Shown one piece after another: positions 35,837 through 45,366 of a DNA stretch of 64,000 nt (its first letter is position 1; the number at the start of each line of letters is the position of its first letter). The notes below the pieces were generated by a model, which saw nothing but the letters and a program-made list of their open reading frames with translations, did not search any database and was not told the origin of the DNA. The stretch is from CAIWHR01 sp963726775 (GTDB lineage Bacteria > Pseudomonadota > Gammaproteobacteria > Burkholderiales > Casimicrobiaceae), in NCBI GenBank assembly GCA_963726775.1, contig CAVSDL010000009.1, forward strand, positions 558,001 through 622,000, written 5' to 3'. A program made the position numbers and the translations under genes.

Positions 35837-36125
35837 ACGCTCATCTCCAATTGGCGCGCCCGGTCATTTTTTTTGCCGTGCGGCGCGTATCCCGAAAGGG
35901 TGCGGGGATGAACCGCCGGACCGTGGTCCCGCTGCCGCGATGCTACGCCTGGCCGCTCTCCGAGGAAAGCCGTCCGTGAACCCCCGCAAACACCCTTGCG
36001 ATGTTGTGGGTCAATTTTACAACGGATGGCATGACGGTAACTTCACCGCCATGACAGGTCGCTTGTCGATCGCCTGGCGAGAAAAGCGCGATGCCGTCGC
36101 GCAGCAGCCTGCGGCGCGAACTCTG

Positions 36126-38310
36126 CTACGGAAACGCTTCGGCGCGCTTGATCAGATCGTCGAGGCCCGGCTCGTCCGGATCGACAGGCTTTCCCGGATG
36201 AATGATCGCGACCGGGCAGTTCTCCGCCGCCTCGACGAGCTGCGCGTAGGTGCCAGCTTCGCGGTGCGCGATGTGCGCCTGCTTGTTGGCGTCGTACGCG
36301 AACATCTTGTCGTTGATGTTCGTGCACTCGTCACACGTCGTGCAGCGCGGGGTCTCGATGTAGGCTTCGTCGGAAGTCGGTACGGGATCCGCGTGCGATG
36401 CCGCATCCACCGACACCGGAGTCGCGCTGACCGCTGGCCGTTCCTGTCCGCTCGTCCCGGCCGCGAGTTGCGCTTCCGACGCGCGCGCCTGCCGGTCACT
36501 CGCCAGCAGTCGCAACGCGTGCGAATTGTTGACGCCATACAACTCCTGCGCGCTGTGCCACGCGTCGCGGCAACGACGCGCCTCGCGCGTCAGGCGATCG
36601 TCGACGATGAGTTTCTGCACCCGGTTCTCGCCGTCGACCATCAGCAGGCATGGAACCTTGTCGGGAAGGCCCGCCGCCTCGCGTCCGATGCAATCGACGA
36701 CCGGCGCCATGCTCGCCGTCCAATTCGCGCGCGGCACCCGCGCGAAATGCCGGGCGTACCGACGATCGCAGGCCACGAAATCGACCAGCGTGAAGGCGAC
36801 GTCCTCGACGACCCTGCGGTGATCCGAATCCTCGTACTCGAGCCGATGCACGGGCCAATCCCGGTCGACCTGCGCGTTTCCCCCCAGGTCGAACCGCGTT
36901 GCCCAGTCCGCTCCGGCGGACGGGTTGTAGGCGTAGGCGGGAAAGGCCCGCGATTCCATCGCCGCGGCGGCCACCAGGTAGGGAGATATTTGGCCCGTTG
37001 CTCCGGTCGCGCCGGAGAAGACACTGAACAGCGCGGCGCCGGGATAGGCGAGCCCCGTGGCGATGCGGTCGCGGAACTGGAACAGGTGAGATGCCGCGCA
37101 TTGCAGCACGTAGACCTCGTTCAGCCCCATCGCCATGTTGGCGAGTTGCCGGCTCCGCGTGCCGAAGCCCGGGTGGCGATTCCCCGGGGACGACTCGTCG
37201 AGGATGTCGTCGGTCTGCATCAGGACCTTCATCGGCAGGCCGGCCGACAGGATCTCCATCAGCGCAGCGCTCTCGGCGGCGCCCTGCTGCGCGGCATTGG
37301 AGCAAATCACGTAGTCCGGAAAGAGCGCGAGATCCCTGGGGTCGAGGCCTTCGCCGCCGAAGTCCTCGAAATACGCGTCGTGCCGGGATTCCTTGTAGTC
37401 GCCGGCAATTTCGAGCTCCGCGATGGCGATCGCCCGCGCCACCGCGGCGACCTCCGGCAACCGCTCCCGATACGCCTCGAGCGCGCGCGCGCAACTCGTG
37501 AAGATGAAATCGTGCGCCGCGACGCTCGTGTCCTTGCTGCCCGACACGGCGAAGAACCGCTGTGACTCGAGCACGGAGACGAGCGAGCGGATCCGTTTGC
37601 GGCGGCTCGCCGGCATGGCCGCCTTTGGCGCGGCTTTGCCCAACAGCCGCGACATCGCGTCGAAATCGAACGCGCCGGCGTGCAGCGCACCGACCGACGC
37701 CTTCAGGCTGGCGGCGGTTCTGCCGGCATCCGAACGCACGAATTCGGCGCGCAGTATGTCGGCGAGCTTCTGCGTCAGACGGGTGATCTGCTGCCGGAAG
37801 CTCCGGGCCTTGCGCTCGTGCACCGCGCGCGCCGCATGCGAGAGCAGGCGGTTGGCGAGCGCGGCGTCGCAATCGACGACCTCGCCGTCGATCCTGAGCG
37901 CCGCCCGGGCACGCGTCAGGCTGTCGTGCAGCAGCGGGTCGGATCGCTCGTCGAGTCGTACCGCTGCCGCGTCCCACAGCGCGGTGAGCGTCCCGGCCAT
38001 GCCCTCGGCGACGAGGACGCGAATCTGCTGTTCGTGCCGCAGCACGTGACGCGACAGGCGCGCACCGTCGTCGCCGCGCGCGATCTCGTTGAGAATCCCG
38101 TCCACGATGCCCGACAGCGCCTGCTACGTACGCCTTGTCGCCGGCGCTGTGCACGAGCACCAGCGGAAAGTCGTAGCGCAGCTGCGCGAGATTGCGATAG
38201 CGGGCGAACAGCGCGGGGACGAGCCCGAGGCCGTCGACCGCCTCGAGGTCCGCGCCGGGACGCTTGCCGGTCAGGTGAAATGCGACTTGGGTCTGAAGTT
38301 CGGCTTCCAT
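36126..38310 (-). pseudogene. PFOR-like protein with C-terminal ferredoxin domain and degenerate TPP site, frameshifted
   Basis: Begins MEAELQTQVAFHLTGKRPGA at 38310. After about 63 codons the frame breaks (38121-38131): one base must be dropped to continue as QALSGIVDGILNEIARGDDG. The second part (659 codons from a GTG at 38105 to 36126) contains a helical segment, then a region like the C-terminal TPP domain of pyruvate:ferredoxin oxidoreductase (about 262-440; QLANMAMGLNEVYVLQCA and AAMESRAFPAYAYNP). It ends with a ferredoxin domain whose cluster Cys lie in CTTCDECTN and ENCPVAI. The GDG...N motif that binds TPP-Mg is replaced by PDYVICSNAAQQG, so catalysis by TPP is doubtful. It follows the second OFOR pair by 65 bases and is probably its electron-transfer partner. 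Frameshift may be real or an assembly error. Confidence 0.65.
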
Positions 38311-38375
38311 GGTCGTCTCGGTTGCGTACGCCGGAGGGTTCGGCAGCGTGGTTCGAGGTGTTCGCCGGGACCGCG

Positions 38376-39368
38376 TCACGCCGGCTGCTTCGCCTCTTCC
38401 GCGACATGCGGCCACACCGTGAATTTGTCGAACTCCGCCTCGAGTCCGGATCGGATCCGCGACGCATTGCGGAGCTCGTCGGCGTCGTAACGAAGGTCCT
38501 CGTAGCAGGGAACCTCCGGATTGCGATACAGGATGCCGACGGGGATCGGGTCGACGGACGATGCGATCTCGCGCGCTTGGTCGATATTCGCCGGATCGTG
38601 CCGCTGCTGGTTCGGGTAAACCTTGGCGAGGTTCGGGCTGATCGTAAGCCCGTTCTCGTGGTAGAGCACTTTCACCCGCTTCGGGTCGTGCAGCACCGGC
38701 TCGAACAGCGTCGGCAGCCACTCGGGGCAGCGCTGGACGATGCGGACGAACGACAGCCCCTTGTGGTGATAGGCGGCCCGGACGATCTCGTAGAGAATCT
38801 CGGGGATCCAGTCGACGGTCTGGGCCACGAACGAGACGTTCTGCACGCCGAGCGTGACGGTCAGCGGATTCAGTCCCTCGAGATAGGAGCCGCGGGGCGT
38901 GGTATTGCTCTTGAGTCCCCGTGGCGAAGTCGGCGACGCCTGCATCTTGGTGAGGCCGTAGATCTGGTTGTCGTGCAGGAACACCGTCAGGTTCATGTTG
39001 TAGCGGATCGCGTGGATCCAGTGCGCGGCGCCGATGCTGCAGCAGTCGCCGTCGCCGGTGTTCACGAACACGTTGAGGTCGGGCCGCGCGATCCGGACAC
39101 CCTCGGCGATCGGCAGCGCGCGGCCATGGATGCCGTGGAAGCCGTACGTCTTCATGTAGTGCGGGAACCGGCTGGAGCAGCCGATCCCGGAAACGAACAC
39201 GGTCTTCTCGGGTCGCAGTTGCTCGTCGCGGCACAGCCGCTGGACGGCCGCGAGTATCGCGTTGTCGCCGCAGCCCGTGCACCACCGCGGCACGCCGCTC
39301 TGGTAGTCCTCGAGTTCGTGGCGCTCCTCGTAGAGCCGGATGACGCATTCGGTAGCAGCGGTGGTCAT
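38376..39368 (-). CDS. second 2-oxoacid:ferredoxin oxidoreductase beta subunit
   Basis: 330 residues. Cluster cysteines lie in CTGCGDN, GIGCSSRF and VQRCPEW, and the TPP motif is NTGDGDCCSIGAAHW with Asn in LHDNQIYGLTKMQ. It is clearly paralogous to the korB-like gene 7 kb away but shares limited identity and lacks its C-terminal extension. It is the partner of the alpha subunit that ends 13 bases upstream. The substrate cannot be read from sequence; 2-oxoglutarate, pyruvate or branched 2-oxoacids are possible. Confidence 0.88.
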   Translation of the reverse strand: MTTAATECVIRLYEERHELEDYQSGVPRWCTGCGDNAILAAVQRLCRDEQLRPEKTVFVSGIGCSSRFPHYMKTYGFHGIHGRALPIAEGVRIARPDLNVFVNTGDGDCCSIGAAHWIHAIRYNMNLTVFLHDNQIYGLTKMQASPTSPRGLKSNTTPRGSYLEGLNPLTVTLGVQNVSFVAQTVDWIPEILYEIVRAAYHHKGLSFVRIVQRCPEWLPTLFEPVLHDPKRVKVLYHENGLTISPNLAKVYPNQQRHDPANIDQAREIASSVDPIPVGILYRNPEVPCYEDLRYDADELRNASRIRSGLEAEFDKFTVWPHVAEEAKQPA

Positions 39369-39381
39369 GATCGCGATCTCT

Positions 39382-41292
39382 CTACGTGGTCAGCTTGTTG
39401 CGTATCACCTGGCAGATCGTGGCCGGCTTGATCGGCTGGCCGCGGACCTGGCCCCAGCAGTCGACGTCGACGAGGTAGCGCGAACGCAACAGCATCGCGA
39501 GCGCGGTATAGCGGCGGTTGTTCTCGTCGATGATCTCGTCCTCGGGACGGTCGCCCCAGTTGCTCTCGATCGTCATCACCTTGCGGAATCGGGCCATCGT
39601 TTCCCTGATCCCGGGTGGCAGCGGCTGCAGGAACCGCAGATGCATCGATGAGACTTTCACGCCCTCGGCACGCATCCGCAGGACGGCCTCCTCGATCGTG
39701 CCCTGAGTGCTGCCCCAGCCGATGATCAGCAGGTCGCCGTGGTCATCGCCGAACACCGGCGGCGGCGTCAGTGTTTTCGCCAGCGTCGCGAGCTTGAGGC
39801 TCCGCGCGCGCAGGGACTCCTCGTTGATTTCGGGGTCGTAGGCGACACTCGAAAGCGTGTCGTGCGCGAGACCGGTCACCGTGTGCATGCCGCCGGGCTG
39901 CCCCGGAATGAAGCGCCGCGCGAGGCCGGTGACCGGGTCCCAGTCGTAGGGCTTGGCGCCATGCGGCACCGGGCTCTGGTCGATCGGCGGCGCGACCCAT
40001 GCCTCGTTGAACTGCGGCCGGGGAAACGGCGTCTGCGACGTCGCCAGGGCGGCGTCGGACAGGATGACGACGACCATGTTGAACGTCTCGGCGATCTTGC
40101 GCGCCGTGATGACCGAGTAGAAGCAATCCTCGATCGTGGAGGGCGCCATCACCACCTTCGGCGCATCGCCGTGGCTGCCGAACATCGTCGTCAGCAGATC
40201 GCCCTGCTCGGCTTTCGTCGGCTGGCCGGTGGACGGGCCGCCGCGCTGGACGTTGACGACGACGAGCGGAATCTCGGCCATCACCGCGAGCCCTATCGCT
40301 TCCTGCTTCAGCGAGTACCCCGGGCCGGAAGTGATGGTGACCGCGCACTTGCCCGCATAGGAGGCGCCGATCGCGAACGCGCAGGCGGCGATTTCGTCCT
40401 CGGCCTGGTGCACAAGGCCGCCGACCTTCTCGAACACGTCGGACAGGTAGTGCGACGCCGACGTGGCGGGGGTGATCGGGTACATCGCGCAGATTTCCAT
40501 GCCCGAGGCCAGCACACCGAGCGCCAGCGCCGCGTTGCCGTTGACGACGATCTGCGGCTCGGTGGCGCGGACCGCGGGGATCCGGTACTTGAAATCCATG
40601 CTCGCCTCGGACCACGCATACCCCGCCTCCAGCAGCGTCACGTTGGCCTTGACCACGGCGGAGGCCTTCTTGCCGAACGTCAGCGCGATCTGCTCGCGGG
40701 CGAGCTGCAGGTCGAGGCTGTAGAGATTGCAGATGATTCCGAGCGCGAACATGTTCTTGCCGCGGCGCGCATCGGCGACGATCCGGCGGCACTCGCGTTC
40801 CATCGGAATCTCGTACACCTTGTATCCGGCCTCGACCAGTCGCTCATGCGTTTCGATGTAGGTGTCGGAGATCTTCGGGTCGGCGTCGTCGCGCCACATG
40901 CTCTCGAGCAGGATCGTGCAATCGGGCTTCAGCTCGCCCGCGCGGACGCGACCCAGCAGCACCTGCTCGTTGAACGCGACGACGAGGTCGGTCTCGTCGC
41001 CGCCGTTCGTCACCCGGCCAGCGCCAAGGCGGATGCGATTGCCCGAGGCTCCGGCGACGCTGCGCGCCGGCGGCCGGATCTCGGCCGGGATGATCTCGTC
41101 GGTCCACACGCCGTTGCCCATCCGCGCCGCGATGGCACCGAGCGCCTGGCCGCATCGCTGCGCACCCTCGCCGGAATCGCTGATCACCTCGACGACATGC
41201 TGCGTCAGCGTGGTGAGGGATTTCCTGATCGCCGGCGAACGCGGCGACTTCGCGGTCTTGACGGCGGTTTTCTGTACGGTGGTTTCGGTCAT
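39382..41292 (-). CDS. second 2-oxoacid:ferredoxin oxidoreductase fused gamma-alpha subunit
   Basis: 636 residues from MTETTVQKTAVKTAKSPRSP. The gamma domain comes first (ISDSGEGAQRCGQALGAIA, near 38-56). The alpha domain has MYPITPATSASHYLSDVF, TITSGPGYSLKQEAIGLA and QRGGPSTGQPTKAEQGDL, the 2-oxoglutarate-type signature, and ends with a transketolase C-terminal-like domain. The N-terminal 30 residues are a basic, low-complexity extension. The start at 41292 is chosen over an upstream frame that overlaps nfnB. The gene is closely followed by its beta subunit. Confidence 0.9.
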   Translation of the reverse strand: MTETTVQKTAVKTAKSPRSPAIRKSLTTLTQHVVEVISDSGEGAQRCGQALGAIAARMGNGVWTDEIIPAEIRPPARSVAGASGNRIRLGAGRVTNGGDETDLVVAFNEQVLLGRVRAGELKPDCTILLESMWRDDADPKISDTYIETHERLVEAGYKVYEIPMERECRRIVADARRGKNMFALGIICNLYSLDLQLAREQIALTFGKKASAVVKANVTLLEAGYAWSEASMDFKYRIPAVRATEPQIVVNGNAALALGVLASGMEICAMYPITPATSASHYLSDVFEKVGGLVHQAEDEIAACAFAIGASYAGKCAVTITSGPGYSLKQEAIGLAVMAEIPLVVVNVQRGGPSTGQPTKAEQGDLLTTMFGSHGDAPKVVMAPSTIEDCFYSVITARKIAETFNMVVVILSDAALATSQTPFPRPQFNEAWVAPPIDQSPVPHGAKPYDWDPVTGLARRFIPGQPGGMHTVTGLAHDTLSSVAYDPEINEESLRARSLKLATLAKTLTPPPVFGDDHGDLLIIGWGSTQGTIEEAVLRMRAEGVKVSSMHLRFLQPLPPGIRETMARFRKVMTIESNWGDRPEDEIIDENNRRYTALAMLLRSRYLVDVDCWGQVRGQPIKPATICQVIRNKLTT

Positions 41293-41326
41293 GGTCGTGT
41301 CGTTGTGCGGGTCATGCGCCGGAGCG

Positions 41327-42829
41327 CTATGCGACGCGGATGCGAGCGAAGTTGCGCTCGCGGGGATCGATGCCGAAAATCTTTCCGCCGCCCTTGCCCT
41401 CGCTCGTGTAGGGAGCGTCGGCATCCCGCAATCCGAGCCAGGATTTCATGCTGCGCGCGGCGCGACGGCCGGCGCCCATCGCCTCGATCACGGTGGCGGC
41501 CCCGGTGACGATGTCGCCGCCTGCGTAGACACCTGCGATCGACGTGGCCAGACTGTCGTCGGTCGCGATGTAGCCCCGCTTGTTGAGATTGACTTTCGAG
41601 GTCTGACCCATGATCGGGTTCGCGTTGGTCCCTATCGCGAATACAACAAGGTCGGTCTCCAGTTCCTGTTCGCTGCCGATGATCGGAACGGGGCGCCGCC
41701 GTCCCGAGTCGTCGGGCTCGCCCAGTTCCATCCGTACGCAGCGCATGCCGCGCACGCCGCCCTTGCCGTCGTCCAGAATCTCGATCGGGTTCGTGAGCCA
41801 GTGAAACTCGACGCCCTCCTCCTCCGCGTGATGGACCTCCTCGGCACGGGCAGGGCATTCGGCGCGACTGCGGCGATAGACGCAGTAGACCTTCTCGGCC
41901 CCCAGACGCAGGCTGACGCGCATGGCGTCCATCGCCGTATTGCCCGCGCCGACGACCGCGACGCGCCGCCCGATCGGGAGCGGCGTGTCGTAGGCCGGAA
42001 ACTCCTTCGCGCGCATCAGGTTGCAGCGCGTGAGAAGCTCGTTCGCCGACAGCACGCCGTTCAGCGAGTCTCCGGGTATGCCCAGCATCGCCGGGTAGCC
42101 GGCGCCAACGCCGACGAACACGGCATCGAAGCCCATTTCATCGATCATCTGCTCGATCGTGAACAAGCGGCCGACGAGCGTATTGCACTCGAACTTGACA
42201 CCCAGTTTGGCGAGATTGCGAATTTCGGCGTCGATGACGTCGTTCGGCAGGCGGAAATCGGGAATGCCGTAGCGCAGCACGCCGCCGGGTTGGTGGAACG
42301 CCTCGTAAACGGTGACGTCGCAACCGGCCTTCGCCATGTCCGCGGCGCAGGCCATGCCGGCGGGACCCGAGCCGATGATCCCGATGCGAAAGCGGGTCGG
42401 TTCGATGTAGGGAATGTTCACCCAGCCCTCGGCGATCGCCTTGTCGCCGACGAAGCGTTCGAGCCGCCCGATCGCGACCGGCTCCAGCGTATCGCCCACC
42501 GTGCAGACACCTTCGCACTGGTTCTCCTGCGGGCAGACCCGGCCGCAGACCGCCGGCAGCAGGTTCGTCGCCGCGATCACGTCGTAAGCGCCGCGATAAT
42601 CCTTCTCGGTCAACTTCTGTATGAACCCCGGAATGTCGATGTTGACCGGGCAACCGGCGATGCACGGCTGCTCGGGGCACATCAGGCAGCGCTCGGCTTC
42701 ATTCAGCGCCTCGTCGACGCCGTATCCGCACGCCACTTCGCCAAAATGGGTCGCGCGTTCGCGCGGGTCCTGCTCGCGCATCGGCGTCCGCTCCTGCGGG
42801 ATCGTGCGTATCGTCTTTTTCCTGGCCAT
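41327..42829 (-). CDS. nfnB: NfnB-type NAD(P)H/ferredoxin oxidoreductase large subunit (GltD-like)
   Basis: 500 residues of the glutamate-synthase-small-subunit family. N-terminal Fe-S cysteines lie in CLMCPEQPCIAGCP and CGRVCPQENQCEGVC. FAD binding is IGIIGSGPAGMACAADMAKAG, NAD(P) binding is VAVVGAGNTAMDAMRVSLRLG, and the C-terminal FAD motif is VYAGGDIVTGAATVIEAMGAG. Paired with NfnA it is expected to exchange electrons between ferredoxin, NADH and NADPH, with flavin-based bifurcation in characterised homologues. A free-standing GltD-like role is less likely because NfnA precedes it by 19 bases. The ATG at 42829 is preferred over an upstream TTG. Confidence 0.83.
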   Translation of the reverse strand: MARKKTIRTIPQERTPMREQDPRERATHFGEVACGYGVDEALNEAERCLMCPEQPCIAGCPVNIDIPGFIQKLTEKDYRGAYDVIAATNLLPAVCGRVCPQENQCEGVCTVGDTLEPVAIGRLERFVGDKAIAEGWVNIPYIEPTRFRIGIIGSGPAGMACAADMAKAGCDVTVYEAFHQPGGVLRYGIPDFRLPNDVIDAEIRNLAKLGVKFECNTLVGRLFTIEQMIDEMGFDAVFVGVGAGYPAMLGIPGDSLNGVLSANELLTRCNLMRAKEFPAYDTPLPIGRRVAVVGAGNTAMDAMRVSLRLGAEKVYCVYRRSRAECPARAEEVHHAEEEGVEFHWLTNPIEILDDGKGGVRGMRCVRMELGEPDDSGRRRPVPIIGSEQELETDLVVFAIGTNANPIMGQTSKVNLNKRGYIATDDSLATSIAGVYAGGDIVTGAATVIEAMGAGRRAARSMKSWLGLRDADAPYTSEGKGGGKIFGIDPRERNFARIRVA

Positions 42830-42848
42830 GGCTCGGGGCCTGTTCAAG

Positions 42849-43745
42849 CTAGTAAAGTTCGGGATCCGTGGACGGCGCGACGGACAATCCGTCGGCCTGC
42901 TTCAGCATGCGGCACGTCTCGCTCCAGCGCTCCGCAGCCGCCTTTTCCTGTGCAGTGAAACGCTGCAACCGCGTCATCAGGTCGTCGAAATCGACCTGAT
43001 GGCCGTCGAAATCCGGACCGTCGACGCACGCGAATTTCACTTCGTTGCCGATCTTGACGCGACAGCCGCCGCACATTCCCGTGCCGTCGACCATCAGCGG
43101 GTTGAGGCTCACCATCGTCTTGATCTTGTGGGGCCGGGTCGCCTCGGCACAGCCCCTCATCATCACCGGCGGACCGATCGCGACGCATTCGCTGATGTCG
43201 GAGTGCTTGCCGATGGCGATCCTGATGCCATCGGCGACCGTGCCCTTGATGCCGGCCGAGCCGTCATCGGTGCAAAGGATCAGCTCGTCGCATACGGCCC
43301 GGAATTTGTCGTCCCAGAAAATCAGGTCCTTGTTGCGGAAGCCGATCACGCCGATGACGTAGGCGCCCGCTTCCTGAAACGCGCGCGCCTGCGGGTACGT
43401 CGGCGCCACGCCGAGTCCGCCACCGACGCACAGCACCTTCTTCACCTTGGAAATCGGGCTGGGGATTCCCATCGGCCCGACGACGGCGTAGAGGGACGTG
43501 CCGACCCGGCAACTCTGCTGCATCTCCCGCGTCGTCTTGCCGACCGCCTGGATGACGAGAGTCACGGTTCCCTTCTCCCGATCGAAGTCGGCGATCGTGA
43601 GCGGAACGCGCTCGCCGGTCTCGTGCGACATGACGATGACGAACTGCCCCGGTTTCGCGGCCCTGGCCATCAGCGGATGGCGGATTTCCAGCAGGTAGGT
43701 GACCGCGGAAAAATCCTCCCGCGCCACGATCTCGAAATTGGACAT
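42849..43745 (-). CDS. nfnA: NfnA-type ferredoxin-NADP reductase subunit (FNR-like, [2Fe-2S])
   Basis: 298 residues. An FAD-binding domain (PLMARAAKPGQFVIVM; ERVPLTIADFD) is followed by an NAD-binding domain (KVLCVGGGLGVAPTYPQARAF) and a C-terminal [2Fe-2S] motif (GTGMCGGCRV with FACVDGPDFDGH), the NfnA/SudB layout. It is the first gene of the large minus-strand ferredoxin block, ahead of nfnB and the second OFOR. Whether the pair bifurcates electrons cannot be told from sequence alone; sulfide dehydrogenase-like or plain ferredoxin:NADP reductase activity are alternatives. Confidence 0.85.
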   Translation of the reverse strand: MSNFEIVAREDFSAVTYLLEIRHPLMARAAKPGQFVIVMSHETGERVPLTIADFDREKGTVTLVIQAVGKTTREMQQSCRVGTSLYAVVGPMGIPSPISKVKKVLCVGGGLGVAPTYPQARAFQEAGAYVIGVIGFRNKDLIFWDDKFRAVCDELILCTDDGSAGIKGTVADGIRIAIGKHSDISECVAIGPPVMMRGCAEATRPHKIKTMVSLNPLMVDGTGMCGGCRVKIGNEVKFACVDGPDFDGHQVDFDDLMTRLQRFTAQEKAAAERWSETCRMLKQADGLSVAPSTDPELY

Positions 43746-44240
43746 GGTTGGCGCCCTTACATGAAATCCGCGGCGGTCGACGCGCTGGCCGCGTGCCTAC
43801 CGGAATAGCGCGTGCGCGGCGCGTTCGCCGCGTATCGATGAAACGCCGGAGCGGCCGGAATGACCTGACGCGCGCGTTGCGTGTCGAGAACTCGGAGCGA
43901 GTCGTCGACGCGCGGGCCGTCCGTCAGCTTCAATCCGCAACCTCCAGAATGCGCGCCCGGCCGGATTGTCGGCTCTTCTCGACGGGACTCGTCCTTGCCG
44001 AGTGGGCCCGTGTCGACCGTGGTCGCCGTGAAGCGATCCTACGCTGGCGACCGGGCGTTCGAAAGCGCCACGGCTCCGACAGATTTGATCTGCATCACGT
44101 TTTGCGCGTTTATGCGGCATCGCGAGCCCCGGTGCCGTCAAATTCGCTCGACGCATGACCCATGACCCGGCGTCCGCCACGGCCCGCGGCGACCGGTAGA
44201 ATGCCGGTCCGACCTGCCACCGACTATCGCGAAAATCACG
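43746..44240. other. long divergent intergenic region between nfnA and selD
   Basis: About 495 bases without a convincing gene on either strand. It separates two divergent units and contains a near-consensus FNR-type site (44085-44098) and a possible -10 for selD (TAGAAT, 44197-44202). I looked for selC (tRNA-Sec) and saw none. Confidence 0.5.
44085..44098. promoter_or_regulatory. putative FNR/Anr-type binding site
   Basis: TTGATCTGCATCAC matches TTGAT-N4-ATCAA at nine of ten defined positions. It lies 150 bases before selD and about 345 bases before nfnA. The spacing to an obvious -10 is not the class II one on either side, so which gene it controls is unclear. Confidence 0.4.
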
Positions 44241-45296
44241 ATGCCTTCTTCCGACCACGCGCCGCTACGCCTCACCCAGTTCAGCCACGGCGGCGGCTGC
44301 GGCTGCAAAATCGCGCCGGCCGTATTGCAACAGATCATCGCGAGGTCCGGGTCGTCGGCCATCCCGAAGGAACTGCTGGTCGGCATCGAGACCTCCGACG
44401 ACGCGGCGGTCTACCTGATCAACGAGCGCCAGGCGATCGTCGCCACGACCGACTTCTTCATGCCGATCGTCGACGATCCGTACGACTTCGGCGCCATCGC
44501 GGCGACCAATGCGATCTCCGACATCTACGCGATGGGAGGCACGCCGCTGTTCGCGCTCGCGCTGGTGGGAATGCCTGTCGACAAGCTGCCCGTTGAAACG
44601 ATTCGCCGCATTCTGGAAGGCGGCGAGGCGGTGTGCGCCAGAGCCGGCATACCGGTCGCCGGCGGCCACACGATCGATTCGGTCGAGCCGATCTATGGCC
44701 TCGTCGCCATCGGCCTCGTCGATCCGAAAAACATCAAGCGCAATGCCGGCGCCCGGCCCGGCGACGCGCTCGTCCTCGGCAAGGCGCTCGGCATCGGCAT
44801 CTACAGCGCCGCGCTCAAGAAGGGCCAACTGTCGGCCGCGAACTACGCGACGCTCCTCGCCGCCGCGACGCAGCTCAATACGCCGGGCATCACGCTCGGC
44901 ACGATGGCCTCGGTGCACGCGCTGACCGACGTCACGGGATTCGGCCTTGCCGGGCACCTGCTCGAAATCTGCCGCGCATCGCACGTCGGCGCGATGATCG
45001 ACATGGCGCAAGTCCCGCTGCACCCCGGCGTCCTCGAACTTGCGCGGGGCGGCGTGGTGACCGGGGCGTCGGGTCGCAACTGGGCGGGATACGGACGCGA
45101 GATCGAGTTGCGCGCCGACATGGCGGATACCGAACGCGCGCTGCTCACGGATCCGCAAACCTCCGGCGGCCTGCTCGTCGCCTGTGCGCCGGACGCAGCC
45201 CACGACGTACTCGCGCTGTTTCGCGACCAGGGTTTCGATCGTGCGGCGGTCATCGGCGAAATCATCGCCGGCGCGCAGCGCATGACCGTGCGCTGA
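44241..45296 (+). CDS. selD: selenide, water dikinase (selenophosphate synthetase)
   Basis: 351 residues of the SelD family. The N-terminal glycine-rich loop carries the essential Cys and Lys (SHGGGCGCKIAP, near 16-27), with Cys where some organisms use selenocysteine. Further motifs are the ATP/Mg residues in TSDDAAVY and ATTDFFMPIVDDP, then AATNAISDIYAMGG and GGHTIDSVEPIYG. It makes selenophosphate from selenide and ATP for Sec-tRNA or selenouridine synthesis. No selA, selB, selC or mnmH is in the window. It is transcribed away from the ferredoxin gene block. Confidence 0.96.
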   Translation: MPSSDHAPLRLTQFSHGGGCGCKIAPAVLQQIIARSGSSAIPKELLVGIETSDDAAVYLINERQAIVATTDFFMPIVDDPYDFGAIAATNAISDIYAMGGTPLFALALVGMPVDKLPVETIRRILEGGEAVCARAGIPVAGGHTIDSVEPIYGLVAIGLVDPKNIKRNAGARPGDALVLGKALGIGIYSAALKKGQLSAANYATLLAAATQLNTPGITLGTMASVHALTDVTGFGLAGHLLEICRASHVGAMIDMAQVPLHPGVLELARGGVVTGASGRNWAGYGREIELRADMADTERALLTDPQTSGGLLVACAPDAAHDVLALFRDQGFDRAAVIGEIIAGAQRMTVR

Positions 45297-45366
45297 CGCC
45301 AAGGGCTCCGGCGCCCGGGTTTCAGGTCTGGCGGGACCACAACCCTGCGCAATCGAGTGCGCCATA

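Noticed and set aside
43746..44240. Possible selC (tRNA-Sec) next to selD
   Set aside because: No acceptor/T-arm pairing and no TTCAAATC-type anticodon loop could be found on either strand.
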